Assembly: GCA_024229115.1 (NCBI GenBank)
Contig: JAAEST010000122.1
Span: forward strand, 1 to 64,000
DNA from: Oligoflexia bacterium
GTDB taxonomy: Bacteria; Bdellovibrionota; Bacteriovoracia; Bacteriovoracales; Bacteriovoracaceae
Reading direction: 5' to 3'
DNA: 64,000 nt
A program made the position numbers and the translations under genes. Positions 48,530-58,053 of the stretch are shown here, piece after piece. The notes below the pieces were generated by a model that did not search any database, had not been told where the DNA came from, and worked only from the letters and a program-made list of their open reading frames with translations. Positions within the stretch are counted from its first letter, which is position 1. Every line of letters starts with the position of its first letter.

Positions 48530-51055
48530 GTGAGAGAGCTGAGTATTATTTCCCCATTAAGTGGTAAATTTCTTCCTATTGAGCAAGTACCAGATGAAGT
48601 ATTTGCAACAAAAGTTTTAGGTGACGGAATTGCTATAGAACCATCAGATAATATCCTTTGTGCCCCTTGCTCTGGAAAAGTTCTTCAACTGCATAAGTCC
48701 CACCATGCCATCACTATTCAAAACGAAAATGGTCAACAAGTTCTTCTTCATATTGGAATCAATACTGTTAATCTTCGTGGGGAAGGATTTAAGCCTCTCG
48801 TAAAAGAAGGTGACCAAGTTACTCTTGGGCAGAAGCTTATTGAATTTAATGCTGAACTTATTAAAGAAAAAGGACTTAGTGCTATTACAGTGATGCTTCT
48901 TCTTGAATCAGATAAGCTTGCGTCTTACGAGTTTAATAAAATGGACAATCTTGTTTCAGGAGAAACGCCTCTTGGAACATTGAATGTCGCGATAGCTGGT
49001 CAGGCCGAAGCCACAAAGAGCTTAGATAATGAAAAGGCCTTCGAGTCAGTTCCTTTTATTGTAAGGCTTCCTTCAGGAATGCATGCAAGACCTGCTGGTC
49101 AAATGGCAGAGCTTGCTAAGAAATATTCTTCGACCATTGAAATTGTTAAGGGAAATAAGTCTGCCAATATCACAAGTATCATTTCTGTTCTTGGTCTTGA
49201 GATTGAGTTAAATGATGAGATCGTTATTGTCGCTGTTGGAGCGGACAGTGAAGAAGCGGTAAAAGCTGTTCTCCAATATCTTGTGGCAAGAGAAGAAGAA
49301 GAGATCGAAACTTACTCAAAAGAGCATAAGAATATAATCGAAACAAAGAAAGTTGAGATTAAAAGTGATGAAAGAACACTCGTTGGAGTTGGTGCTTCTG
49401 AAGGTGTTGTTATTGGAAAGACTTCAATTCTTAAAACGGAAGTTTATAACTATGAAAAGTCGTCAGCTGATGCTGATAGTGAAAGAAATAAACTTGAAAC
49501 AGCTATCAATAACGCTGAGATGGATATTCTTGAATTAGAGTCAAAGTTAACAGACAAGAGTAAGTCTGCGATCTTTGCGGCTCACAGAGAAATGTTAAAA
49601 GATCCAGAAATTCTTGAAGAAACTGTCGGCCTGATTGATAGTGGATGTTCTGCTGCTCATGCTTGGCATACTTCAATTGAAGCACGTGCAACTAGACTTG
49701 AATCTTTAAAGAATGAACTCATTGCTGGTCGTGCCAATGATATTAGAGATGTGGGAGAAAGAGTTCTTCGTTTAATTCTTGGATTAAAAGAAGAGACGAA
49801 GTCTTTTGGTGAGAATGCTATTCTCATCGCTCAAGACCTTACACCATCTGATCTCATTCAAATTGAAGAATCAAAAGTTCTCGGTTTTGCAACAACAACA
49901 GGGGGAGCAACTTCTCACGTGGCCATCCTTGCTCGCTCGATGGGAATACCGGCAATTGCTGGTATTGAAGCTCGTGCCCTAGAACTTGAAAATGGAGTTG
50001 AAGTTATTCTTGATGGTGATCTTGGTACTCTCAGACTAGATCCAAGTCAGGCAGAGAGAGAAGAAGTTGCTCTTAAGATTGAAAAAATGAATCTTAAGAA
50101 AGAACTTGCTCTTAAGCATGCTGACCTAGAAGCAAAAACAAAAGATGGTGTGAGACTAGAAGTCGTGGCCAATATAGGTGGAATTTCTGATGCTAAGAAA
50201 AGTGTAGAGATCGGTGGAGAAGGTGTAGGTCTTCTTCGTTCTGAATTTCTATTTCTAGATCGTGATCACGCGCCTTCAGAAAAAGAACAATTAGAAACGT
50301 ATCAAGAAATCGCTGATACGCTAGGTGATAGAACACTTGTAATTAGAACTCTAGATATTGGTGGTGATAAAGCTCTTAATTATCTTCCACTACCAAGTGA
50401 AGAGAATCCATTCTTAGGTGTAAGAGGAATTCGTCTTTGTCTTCAAAAACAAGAGATCTTCCGTGAGCAACTAAGAGCTATTTTAAAAGTTAAAGCAAAG
50501 AAGCCAATCAATATAATGTTCCCAATGGTTGGTCAGTTAAGCGAGTTAAGAGAAGCGAAAGCAATTCTTAATGAAGAAAGAGAAAAACTAGGTAATCCTG
50601 AAGTCAATGTAGGGATTATGATTGAAGTTCCTTCAGCGGCTGTGATGGCCGAACAATTTGCTAAAGAAGTAGACTTCTTTTCAATTGGTACTAATGATTT
50701 AACTCAATATGCCCTGGCCATGGATAGAGGTCATAATGAACTTGCTAAGTCTGTTGATGGGCTTCACCCAGCAGTTCTTAATCTCATTAATATGACAGTG
50801 AAAGCTGCTCATAAGCATGGAAAATGGGTTGGCGTTTGTGGTGGAATTGCTAGTGATTCAAAAGCAATTCCAGTTCTTATTGGACTTGGTGTTGATGAAC
50901 TTAGTTTAAGCATTCCAAATATTCCACTGATTAAATCTCTTATTCGTGAACTATCAAAGTCTGAATGTGAGAAGCTCATCGATAGAGTTTTAGGTGCTGA
51001 GTCTGGTGCTGAAGTTAGAGAGATCGTAACAAATAATTGGCCTTCGCTTTATTAG
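48530..51055 (+). CDS. Fused PTS phosphotransferase: EIIA(Glc-type)-HPr-EI
   Basis: An 841-residue protein with three PTS parts in order. The IIA domain covers about residues 1-150 (phospho-His in VLLHIGINTV). HPr covers about 178-265 (His in RLPSGMHARPAGQ). Enzyme I covers about 275-841 (phospho-His in TTTGGATSHVAIL; C-terminal PEP-binding segments SEFLFLDRD, IRTLDIGGDKAL, GIMIEVPSAAVMAE and GTNDLTQYALAMDR). The same order occurs in NagF/FPr-like multiphosphoryl proteins. A GTG start at 48530 has GAGG seven bases upstream. It is immediately upstream of the IICB permease, giving a complete PTS in two genes. GlcNAc or glucose is the likely sugar. Confidence 0.93.
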   Translation: MRELSIISPLSGKFLPIEQVPDEVFATKVLGDGIAIEPSDNILCAPCSGKVLQLHKSHHAITIQNENGQQVLLHIGINTVNLRGEGFKPLVKEGDQVTLGQKLIEFNAELIKEKGLSAITVMLLLESDKLASYEFNKMDNLVSGETPLGTLNVAIAGQAEATKSLDNEKAFESVPFIVRLPSGMHARPAGQMAELAKKYSSTIEIVKGNKSANITSIISVLGLEIELNDEIVIVAVGADSEEAVKAVLQYLVAREEEEIETYSKEHKNIIETKKVEIKSDERTLVGVGASEGVVIGKTSILKTEVYNYEKSSADADSERNKLETAINNAEMDILELESKLTDKSKSAIFAAHREMLKDPEILEETVGLIDSGCSAAHAWHTSIEARATRLESLKNELIAGRANDIRDVGERVLRLILGLKEETKSFGENAILIAQDLTPSDLIQIEESKVLGFATTTGGATSHVAILARSMGIPAIAGIEARALELENGVEVILDGDLGTLRLDPSQAEREEVALKIEKMNLKKELALKHADLEAKTKDGVRLEVVANIGGISDAKKSVEIGGEGVGLLRSEFLFLDRDHAPSEKEQLETYQEIADTLGDRTLVIRTLDIGGDKALNYLPLPSEENPFLGVRGIRLCLQKQEIFREQLRAILKVKAKKPINIMFPMVGQLSELREAKAILNEEREKLGNPEVNVGIMIEVPSAAVMAEQFAKEVDFFSIGTNDLTQYALAMDRGHNELAKSVDGLHPAVLNLINMTVKAAHKHGKWVGVCGGIASDSKAIPVLIGLGVDELSLSIPNIPLIKSLIRELSKSECEKLIDRVLGAESGAEVREIVTNNWPSLY

Positions 51056-51071
51056 AAGGTAGGAGAGATAT

Positions 51072-52784
51072 ATGAATATTGCAAAACAATCGTTTTCATT
51101 ATTACAGAAAATTGGAAAGTCACTTATGCTTCCTGTTTCTGTATTACCGGTTGCCGGGATCCTTTTAGGGGTTGGGGCTGCTAAATTTTCTTGGATGCCA
51201 GTCATCGTTTCTTCACTAATGGAAACCTCTGGTGGAGCTATCTTTGGTTCACTTCCACTCATCTTTGCTATTGGTGTGGCGCTTGGTCTTACTAAGAATG
51301 ATGGTGTTGGTGCTTTGGCCTCTACTGTTGGTTACTTTGTTCTTTTAGGAACAATGGGTGTCGTAGCAAAAAGCATGGGAGTTCCAACGGCTAAAGTTAT
51401 GGGCGTTGAAACTATTAAGACCGGTGTTTTTGGAGGGATCATGATCGGGATGATTTCGGGTTACTTATTTAATAAGTATTATCGAATTAATCTTCCGCAG
51501 TATCTTGGCTTCTTTGCAGGGAAGAGATTTGTACCAATCGTTACTTCTTTTGCAGCCATTGCTCTAGGGATTGTTCTTAGTTTTGTTTGGCCACCACTTG
51601 GTTCTGCCATTCAATCAATGAGCCACTGGGCAGCGAATGAAGAAGCACTGACAGCTTTCTCTTTATACGGAGTTGTTGAAAGATCACTTATTCCTCTAGG
51701 TCTTCACCACATTTGGAATGTTCCTTTCTTTTTTGAGATCGGAAACTACGTAAATCCAAATACAGGTGCGGAAATCACTGGTGAAATTGGAAGATACCTT
51801 CAAGGTGATCCTAGTGCTGGTAACATGGCCGGTGGATACCTTTTCAAAATGTGGGGACTTCCTGCAGCTGCATTAGCAATCTGGCATACAGCTAAGCCAG
51901 AAAATAAGAAGAAGATTGGTGGGATCATGATCTCTGCTGCACTTACTTCTTTCCTTACAGGTATTACAGAGCCAATCGAATTTGCATTCCTTTTTGTTGC
52001 ACCAATTCTTTATGTAATTCACGCAGGTCTTTCAGGGATTGCCTTTGCTGTTTGTATTGCTCTAGGAATTAAGCACGGAACAACTTTCTCTCACGGTTTA
52101 ATTGATTACATCGTTCTTTTCCCACAATCATCAAAAGCGCTTTGGCTTTTAGTGATTGGTCCAATGTGGGGAGCTCTTTACTATACTGTTTTTAGGGCTT
52201 CGATTAAGTTTTTCAACTTAAAAACTCCAGGGAGAGAAGATGAAACAGAGACTGCTTTAGTAAGTGAAGAGAATACTCTTGCAGGAGAGTTAATTTATGC
52301 TTTCGGTGGAGCCGAGAATATCAAAACTCTTGATGCTTGTATTACAAGATTAAGAATTGAAGTTAAGAGTCAGGATGCTGTTGATAAAGATAAGCTAAAA
52401 GCTCTCGGTGCTTCAGGTGTGGTGATGGTAGGAACAGGAGTTCAAGCGATCTTTGGTCCACGTTCTGAAAACTTAAAAACTGATATGGAAATGTATCTTG
52501 CCTCTGGTGCAACAGCAGTTCCAAGAAAGAATGTTATGGCTTCAGTTAATGAACAAAGTGAACTTATCACTAGTGGACTTGGTGGTAACGGAAATGTGAA
52601 GTCGATTCAAACAATTGCCAAAACTCGCTTAAGAGTTGAACTTAATGATGAATCAAAAATGGATATCGCTGATCTTGAAAGAACTGCTGGGGTTCAGTTG
52701 GCCGTAAATATTCGTCCAAATGTTTACCACCTCATTATCGGTAACCAAGCAGGTGAGCTTGGTGATATTCTTAGTAAAAACTAA
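51072..52784 (+). CDS. PTS EIIC-EIIB permease (glucose/GlcNAc type) with an extra Cys-less IIB-like domain
   Basis: A 570-residue protein. EIIC (residues about 1-385) has the family features [19 protein letters not shown] and [15 protein letters not shown] and the [10 protein letters not shown] segment. IIB (about 405-475) has the phosphorylated Cys in [14 protein letters not shown] second IIB-like repeat (about 500-570) reads [17 protein letters not shown], with Ala in place of the Cys, so it cannot be phosphorylated in the same way. Sixteen bases after the EIIA-HPr-EI gene. The sugar is probably GlcNAc or glucose, which cannot be settled from sequence. Confidence 0.9.
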   Translation: MNIAKQSFSLLQKIGKSLMLPVSVLPVAGILLGVGAAKFSWMPVIVSSLMETSGGAIFGSLPLIFAIGVALGLTKNDGVGALASTVGYFVLLGTMGVVAKSMGVPTAKVMGVETIKTGVFGGIMIGMISGYLFNKYYRINLPQYLGFFAGKRFVPIVTSFAAIALGIVLSFVWPPLGSAIQSMSHWAANEEALTAFSLYGVVERSLIPLGLHHIWNVPFFFEIGNYVNPNTGAEITGEIGRYLQGDPSAGNMAGGYLFKMWGLPAAALAIWHTAKPENKKKIGGIMISAALTSFLTGITEPIEFAFLFVAPILYVIHAGLSGIAFAVCIALGIKHGTTFSHGLIDYIVLFPQSSKALWLLVIGPMWGALYYTVFRASIKFFNLKTPGREDETETALVSEENTLAGELIYAFGGAENIKTLDACITRLRIEVKSQDAVDKDKLKALGASGVVMVGTGVQAIFGPRSENLKTDMEMYLASGATAVPRKNVMASVNEQSELITSGLGGNGNVKSIQTIAKTRLRVELNDESKMDIADLERTAGVQLAVNIRPNVYHLIIGNQAGELGDILSKN

Positions 52785-52792
52785 TAACTTAA

Positions 52793-52826
52793 GAACCTCT
52801 ATCTCCTTTAACGTTGGTAGAGGTTC
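52793..52826 (+). promoter_or_regulatory. 9-bp perfect hairpin that covers the SD of the DUF4421 gene
   Basis: GAACCTCTA (52793-52801) and TAGAGGTTC (52818-52826) pair perfectly around a 16-base loop. The 3' arm contains AGAGG, the only SD candidate for the GTG start at 52835. No T-run follows, so it is a better translation-control element or mRNA stabiliser than a terminator for the PTS operon. Confidence 0.45.
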
Positions 52827-52834
52827 ATTACTTT

Positions 52835-53746
52835 GTGAAGCTTTCAAAACTAATTCTCATATTTATCTTTGTTATCTCTAGTGTCAGTGCAGATTGGACA
52901 CTAACAACAGCGATTAAAAAACCAAATCATTCGCTTTTACTGAAAGAGAAAAGTAGTGTAGCAACTTATACACCGAACTCTAGTTTTCATTTATCTCTTC
53001 GCCTTTTAGGTCCCTTCTTTTTCTTTCAATATTCTTTTAAAATTCCAAATTCTAATTTTGGAAAAAGTGATGTTGGAAATGACGGTTATAAAGATGCTCG
53101 ATTGGGAATCTATTTAGGTAATTCTCTTATTGAAGGATTTTATAAAAGATATGAGGGTTTTAGTTCAACAGAAAATGGTGGGAAGCCTGGATGTGGGGAT
53201 TGTTTAATTCGAAATAACCTTATTAGTGAGGAAAACTTATTTCAATTCATATACCCTTTTAATAAGTCATTTTCTTTAAAGTCTGCAGTCTCTGGAGCAA
53301 ATAAGAAAGTTACTACTGACTGGAGCTGGGCCCTTCACTTCTTTTATAATAGGTTAAAAGTGAAAGACTCTGAGGGACTTGTACAGGGACAGTTTCTTTC
53401 TAATCATCCAGACTTTATTGATCTGAATGAAATTAGAATGGAACAATTTGGTTTTGGTCCTGGTATTGGTGGCGAAGTAGATTTAGGCCCTTATTTTTAT
53501 ATCGCTGGTATAACAACTGTTGGAGTTGGTCTCCAAAATATAGATCTTAATTACGGGAACAGAGTAAGAGAGCTTCAAGAGTATGGACTTAATTATAATT
53601 TAAGATTTGTTCTTGGTACCCATAACCCTCGCTATAATATAGGTATACGATCTTTAATTGTTTCTAATTTCTACGATATCGGTGAAGAGATAAGTTTTTC
53701 TTCTGTAAATTATGAAGTCCGGCTTTACACATCAATTACATTTTAA
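52835..53746 (+). CDS. DUF4421-like outer-membrane beta-barrel protein
   Basis: A 303-residue exported protein (signal LSKLILIFIFVISSVSA). Amphipathic strands and a Phe C-terminus (VRLYTSITF) indicate a barrel. The order FKIPNSNFGKSDVGNDGYKD, GFYKRYEGFSS and FGFGPGIGGEVDLGPYFYI fits DUF4421. The GTG at 52835 is preferred over an upstream TTG because it yields a normal signal peptide and has AGAGG ten bases away. Location next to a sugar PTS may be incidental. Confidence 0.65.
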   Translation: MKLSKLILIFIFVISSVSADWTLTTAIKKPNHSLLLKEKSSVATYTPNSSFHLSLRLLGPFFFFQYSFKIPNSNFGKSDVGNDGYKDARLGIYLGNSLIEGFYKRYEGFSSTENGGKPGCGDCLIRNNLISEENLFQFIYPFNKSFSLKSAVSGANKKVTTDWSWALHFFYNRLKVKDSEGLVQGQFLSNHPDFIDLNEIRMEQFGFGPGIGGEVDLGPYFYIAGITTVGVGLQNIDLNYGNRVRELQEYGLNYNLRFVLGTHNPRYNIGIRSLIVSNFYDIGEEISFSSVNYEVRLYTSITF

Positions 53747-53787
53747 AGCCTTATAAAAGCAGATAGTTACAACTAATTAAATTATAC

Positions 53788-54318
53788 ATGGCCGCTTGCG
53801 TTGCAGTGTGGCCTATGTTATTGTCCGATCGTAATATCAATAAGTTAATGCGGGACAAATCTGTGAATAATGACAATCAAAGAAATTCAATAAGAAGACA
53901 AGGGACGAGAGCTCCAAAACCAGTAACTATCTACATCGGTAATATGGCGTACTCTAAAGATGAGGGAAAGATCAAAAGACTTTTTAATAAGTTTGGAAAA
54001 GTTCTTTCGGTAAAACTTATCCTTGATACTAAGACTAATAAAAGTAAAGGGATTGCCTTTGTTCAAATGACTAATCCTGTTGCCGCTGAAGAAGCAATTA
54101 AGTCTTTGAACGGCAAAGAAGTTGATGGTCGTACATTAAAAGTGAGTGTCGCTCTAGAGAGGGAAGAGTTTCAACAAAAAAATATCAATGCTAAAGCAAA
54201 AGCTTCAAGAGTGATTCGTGAAGAAATGAATTTTGAAACAACGAAGCCAAAAACAAAGCGCACGAAAAAAGGTGCTGGGCTTAACGAGCTTTTTGATTAC
54301 TTAGGTAATAAGAAATAA
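53788..54318 (+). CDS. RRM-domain RNA-binding protein
   Basis: A 176-residue protein with a single RNA recognition motif at about residues 46-122. RNP2 is TIYIGNMAYS and RNP1 is SKGIAFVQMTNP. The C-terminal tail is basic (KPKTKRTKKGAGLNELFDYLG). The N-terminal 25-45 residues are not part of the domain, and the true start may be an in-frame ATG or GTG at 53848 or 53863. RRM proteins of this size act as bacterial RNA chaperones in several phyla. Confidence 0.85.
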   Translation: MAACVAVWPMLLSDRNINKLMRDKSVNNDNQRNSIRRQGTRAPKPVTIYIGNMAYSKDEGKIKRLFNKFGKVLSVKLILDTKTNKSKGIAFVQMTNPVAAEEAIKSLNGKEVDGRTLKVSVALEREEFQQKNINAKAKASRVIREEMNFETTKPKTKRTKKGAGLNELFDYLGNKK

Positions 54319-54348
54319 ATTTAAATATTGGGAGTTGAAAGGATTATA

Positions 54349-55026
54349 ATGAAAGTAATTTTTTTACTTATCATACTTTTATCTTTTAATAAGTTTTCTC
54401 TTGCTTTTCAGGTTCCTAAGATCGAATTTGAATACTCTCAAATTTTTGATTTTGTTTGTTCTCAAAATTCTAAAATAAAGCTAAATCAAAATCATATTGA
54501 AAAAGCCATGATGTCAGATTCTCGTTTCCAAAAAATTTGGGATAAAGAGGGAAAGACTTTACTTAAAACTTTATTTGAAATAGTTGGAATTGGTCATCCA
54601 AGAAAAGAATTAACGGCCTATACTACTGTTTGTAATTATGTACCTATGGGATCGCCATTTTTAATAAATGCAATTCCTTTTCTAAATGATGGTAGAGATA
54701 GTGAAATTGGTCTTATTCAAATAACTTTTCATGAATTCATTCATAAATATCAAAAGAAAGTATGGAATATTCAAAAATCTAAAGCTTTATTTAAATTTAG
54801 AAATGAAACTTTTAACGTCCAAGCTCATTTACATTTAATGGCCTTAGAGAAAGCAGTGTATGAAAAGCTCGGACGTAATGACCTTGTAAGAAAAGCCGAA
54901 ATTTCTTATTTAAATATAATTAAAGGTGATTATAAAAGGTCTTGGGAAATCATAAAAAAAGAAGGAAGAAAACTTTTTATTTCTGATTTTAAAAACTCAC
55001 TTTTCACATTCGATGAGGAGGAGTAG
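54349..55026 (+). CDS. Secreted putative zinc metalloprotease with an HExxH motif
   Basis: A 225-residue exported protein (signal MKVIFLLIILLSFNKFSLAF). The segment LIQITFHEFIHKYQKKVW contains HEFIH, a standard HExxH zinc motif, in a helix at about residues 127-131. A downstream Glu (for example LMALEKAVYEKLG) could be the third ligand, as in gluzincins. No family name is certain. The start at 54349 follows AAAGGA. The gene overlaps the convergent radical SAM gene by 23 bases. Confidence 0.55.
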   Translation: MKVIFLLIILLSFNKFSLAFQVPKIEFEYSQIFDFVCSQNSKIKLNQNHIEKAMMSDSRFQKIWDKEGKTLLKTLFEIVGIGHPRKELTAYTTVCNYVPMGSPFLINAIPFLNDGRDSEIGLIQITFHEFIHKYQKKVWNIQKSKALFKFRNETFNVQAHLHLMALEKAVYEKLGRNDLVRKAEISYLNIIKGDYKRSWEIIKKEGRKLFISDFKNSLFTFDEEE

Positions 55027-55900
55027 GATAAACTCCTTCTGGTGTCTGATCAATCCATTCTTTTAAAGTCTCTATAATTTTCTTTTGATCCCGAGGAAGA
55101 GTTCCTCCCAATGGGTTTGCGTTTGAAACGTGATTGGCCCGAAAAATAACAGGGTTTAGATCAAATGTTGATTGTTCTAAAATATCATGCATTTCAACTA
55201 ACAATTCTTTAGATGTCAGCGGTTCAATTAAACCGCGTTCAAGCATGGTGTGATAAGGCGTACCGGGAACAGAGAATGTAGTTAAGAAAGAAAAGAATTC
55301 TGGATTCGTAGCAGACAGAATTTTTGCTGTTTCATTAATATGTTGGCGAGTATATTTCTTTCCCCCAACTCCTAACATGGCGATGGTTGAAAGTTTAAAG
55401 CCACATTTTTTAATTTTCAAAGAAGCTTCAAGCATATCCTCCGCAGTATTGCCTTTGACAATCATATGGAGGACTTTATCATCACCACTTTCTAAACCAA
55501 GATAGGCGATGGTGAGTTTTTTTGCCGCTAATCTTTTAAGTTCATCCTCTGACTTTTCAAGAATATTCTCAGCGGTGGCATAAACTCCAATTCGACGAAT
55601 ATCAGGAAAAAGTTCGTTAATGGTATCGAGAGTTTCCTCAAGAATCTCCATGGGAGCTCCAAGAGCGTCACCATCACAGAGAAATATTTTATCAGGGGCC
55701 ATCCCTTGGTCAGCACAGCTTTGAAGATCTTTTTTTATCTCTTCAATTTTTCGAACACGATATGTTTTTGAGCGATACATATCACAGTAAGTGCACTTAT
55801 TATTTGAACACCCGATGGTTACTTGAATAAGAAGAGAGTTCCACTCAGAAGGTGGACGATAAACAGGTTCTTCATAGCGAATAGGTTGTCTAAAAAACAT
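55004..55900 (-). CDS. Radical SAM protein of the HemN/Elp3-like group
   Basis: A 298-residue protein. The [4Fe-4S]-binding CxxxxxCxxC motif is in IGCSNNKCTYCDMYRSKTYR (about residues 30-49). Then come LCDGDALGAP and GVYATAENIL, and GLESGDDKVLHMIVKG, typical of Elp3/HemN-like radical SAM proteins of unassigned reaction. The spacing of the first Cys (C-x5-C-x2-C) differs slightly from the usual C-x3-C-x2-C. Substrate unknown. Confidence 0.85.
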   Translation of the reverse strand: MFFRQPIRYEEPVYRPPSEWNSLLIQVTIGCSNNKCTYCDMYRSKTYRVRKIEEIKKDLQSCADQGMAPDKIFLCDGDALGAPMEILEETLDTINELFPDIRRIGVYATAENILEKSEDELKRLAAKKLTIAYLGLESGDDKVLHMIVKGNTAEDMLEASLKIKKCGFKLSTIAMLGVGGKKYTRQHINETAKILSATNPEFFSFLTTFSVPGTPYHTMLERGLIEPLTSKELLVEMHDILEQSTFDLNPVIFRANHVSNANPLGGTLPRDQKKIIETLKEWIDQTPEGVYPTPPHRM

Positions 55901-56003
55901 AGTCTTATATTACATAGATGAAGTTGATTTCTCTAATGAAAAAGAAGGAGTAATAAATTTACAATATCCTCTAATAATCAAATACTTAGCTTAAATATGG
56001 CCA

Positions 56004-56031
56004 TTGAAATTATTCCATATGGTGGTATAGT
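56004..56031 (+). promoter_or_regulatory. Promoter and palindromic operator of higBA
   Basis: TTGAAA (56004-56009), a 16-base spacer and TATAGT (56026-56031) precede higB by 21 bases. The palindrome CCATATGG (56015-56022) lies inside the spacer, the usual operator position for HigA autorepression. Confidence 0.65.
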
Positions 56032-56052
56032 GTAATAGTCCTGGGAGGACAA

Positions 56053-56349
56053 ATGATAGTTAGTTTAGAGGGAAAAGTTGCTCAAGATATATGGACAACA
56101 AATAAATCCAAATCCCTACCTAAAGAATTATGGATAAGGGCCAAAGCTTTGTTAACTATCATGCACTCAACATCAACTTTAGATGACTTGAGAATTATGG
56201 GAGAGCCACCAAATATTCGTCTTCATAAATTAAAGGGAAGTCGTAAAGATTATTGGAGTGTTACCATTAAACTTCCATGGGCCATTACATTTAAATTTAA
56301 GAACGGAGAGTTCTCAGAAGTTAAAATCGAGAACTATCACAGAGGTTAG
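56053..56349 (+). CDS. higB: HigB-like RelE-superfamily toxin
   Basis: A 98-residue protein. Its core reads PPNIRLHKLKGSRKDYWSVTI then KLPWAITFKF and VKIENYHRG, the HigB signature (R-L-x-x-L-x-G ... YH). HigB cleaves mRNA on the ribosome. One base separates it from higA, and it is first in the operon, as usual for higBA and unlike most toxin-antitoxin pairs. SD GGGAGGA. Confidence 0.88.
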   Translation: MIVSLEGKVAQDIWTTNKSKSLPKELWIRAKALLTIMHSTSTLDDLRIMGEPPNIRLHKLKGSRKDYWSVTIKLPWAITFKFKNGEFSEVKIENYHRG

Positions 56350-56350
56350 T

Positions 56351-56611
56351 ATGATAAGTAATCCATTGCCACTACATCCAGGAAAAGTACTGTCAGAAGT
56401 ATATATGTCTGAAATGGGACTTAATCAATCAACTCTTGCTCAGCTTTGCGAATGTTCTCACCGTAAGATTAATGAAATCGTAAATGGTAAGAGAGCAATA
56501 TCAGCTTCATTTGCCATTGTACTGGAAGAAAAACTCGGAACATCTGCAAGTATGTGGGTTCGTATGCAGGCTGAATATGATCTCTGGGAAGCTCGCCAAA
56601 AAATAGCTTAA
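56351..56611 (+). CDS. higA: HigA-like XRE antitoxin
   Basis: An 86-residue protein. The HTH is LNQSTLAQLCECSHRKINEI then VNGKRAISASFAIVLEEKLG, with the HigA/VapI ending SMWVRMQAEYDLWEARQ. It neutralises HigB and represses the operon through the palindrome at 56015-56022. The start at 56351 is chosen from the family (MISNPLPLHPGKVL) and the one-base spacing to higB; longer in-frame starts overlap higB. It overlaps the convergent POT gene by four bases. Confidence 0.88.
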   Translation: MISNPLPLHPGKVLSEVYMSEMGLNQSTLAQLCECSHRKINEIVNGKRAISASFAIVLEEKLGTSASMWVRMQAEYDLWEARQKIA

Positions 56612-58053
56612 GCTTCCTTACTTGCTTCCAGCATCTTCTTGATCATAACAGAAGATCCAAGAGCAACGGCCACCATAATAACGGCCCAAATTGTTAATGT
56701 CCCAAAGTAATCACCATAGATATTTTGGACAATTTCTTGAGTAACTTTCTGTCCTTTTTCAACAGAGATCGCTGTTGAGAATACAGCACCAACAATTCCA
56801 CTTAGAGCAATTGCTACAGAGAAGAAACTTACTGAAAAGTTTTCAATATGTTTTGGTGTTACTGATAGAATAAAGGCCACCACCATTGAGCCTACAATAA
56901 CTTCCGCAAAGGCTTGGAAAAAGTGGATGACAAGAAAGACTTCTGGACGAATAATTATATCTGTACCAATCGTTTTCACAGCGTAAGTAAGAATCGCAAA
57001 AGCGATGGCCGTTAAAACAAAAGAACAGGCCACTCTTGTTGCAGTTGTCAGGTTGATATTTCTCTCTTCAAGAAAAGAAAAGATATAAGTTATAACTGGA
57101 CCAGCGACCATACACCATAGTGGGTTCATTGACATCGCCGCTTCAGGCGCAATCGGAATAAAACCAAAAAGATCACCTCTCATGGTATTAATGGAAACAA
57201 TATTCATCGATGTCATCATTTGTCCGTAGTAAACGAAGAAAGCCGTCGTTAGAACAATCATAATGAGAATCGTTCCCATTTTGTAACGGTTTGCTTTGTC
57301 AGTTTTAAACATCAGACCAATAAAATAAAGAAGTGCTCCTGCACCAATGGTGTAAACGATATTCTTTCCAACATTCATATTTGAGAACATAAAGAATACA
57401 AGGGCGATCATTAAAACAGAGAGTATGCCAAAGTAGGCCCAGTTCTTTGTGCTTACGGGCTCACTATCAATTTGAGCCCCAACTTCTGTAAATGATTTCT
57501 TTGAGAAGAAGAGAATTGAGAAAGCAAGAGCACCCATCACACAAGAAAGAGCAAAGCCACCATTAAATCCAATTGTCAGGACAAAGAGAGGAAAGAGGTA
57601 CTGTCCTAAGAGAGCTCCCACATTATTCACAGAATAATTAACAGGGAATCCATTTTCAAAATCTTCTTTTGTCTTAAATGTTCTCTTAAAGAGACTTGGA
57701 TAACTTGGTGAAGCCAGACCTCTGGCATAACTCGCTAGGGCGATACCTGCCAGACTCATTGGAATATTAATTAAGCTGGCACCCAGGATAAGCATGGCAT
57801 ACCCAAGAGCAAAAACAAAATAAGCAATTGTTAAAGAGCGAAAAGCTCCAAGAAATTTATCGGCAATGAATCCACCGGCAATCGCAAAGAGTGGTCCAAT
57901 GGCAGAGAAGGCTCCGACAACCATCATCGTATCAGCTTCACTATATTTCAGGTCTTCTAAAAAGAAGCGAGTCAGGATGGCCATGACTCCATAAAATGAA
58001 AGACCAAATGAAAATTGGCAAACCATCATCGATTTATTTAATTTATTCCACAT
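56608..58053 (-). CDS. POT/PTR-family peptide transporter (MFS)
   Basis: A 481-residue protein with 12-14 helices. FSFGLSFYGVMAILTRFF and FSAIGPLFAIAGGFIADKFLG are POT-type first helices. FENGFPVNYSVNNVGALLGQY carries the PTR2 signature segment (F-x-x-x-Y-x-x-x-N-x-G). POT transporters import di/tripeptides with H+. The ExxERF motif is not evident, so substrate range is uncertain. It overlaps the patatin gene upstream by 11 bases, so the two are translationally coupled. Confidence 0.82.
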   Translation of the reverse strand: MWNKLNKSMMVCQFSFGLSFYGVMAILTRFFLEDLKYSEADTMMVVGAFSAIGPLFAIAGGFIADKFLGAFRSLTIAYFVFALGYAMLILGASLINIPMSLAGIALASYARGLASPSYPSLFKRTFKTKEDFENGFPVNYSVNNVGALLGQYLFPLFVLTIGFNGGFALSCVMGALAFSILFFSKKSFTEVGAQIDSEPVSTKNWAYFGILSVLMIALVFFMFSNMNVGKNIVYTIGAGALLYFIGLMFKTDKANRYKMGTILIMIVLTTAFFVYYGQMMTSMNIVSINTMRGDLFGFIPIAPEAAMSMNPLWCMVAGPVITYIFSFLEERNINLTTATRVACSFVLTAIAFAILTYAVKTIGTDIIIRPEVFLVIHFFQAFAEVIVGSMVVAFILSVTPKHIENFSVSFFSVAIALSGIVGAVFSTAISVEKGQKVTQEIVQNIYGDYFGTLTIWAVIMVAVALGSSVMIKKMLEASKEA

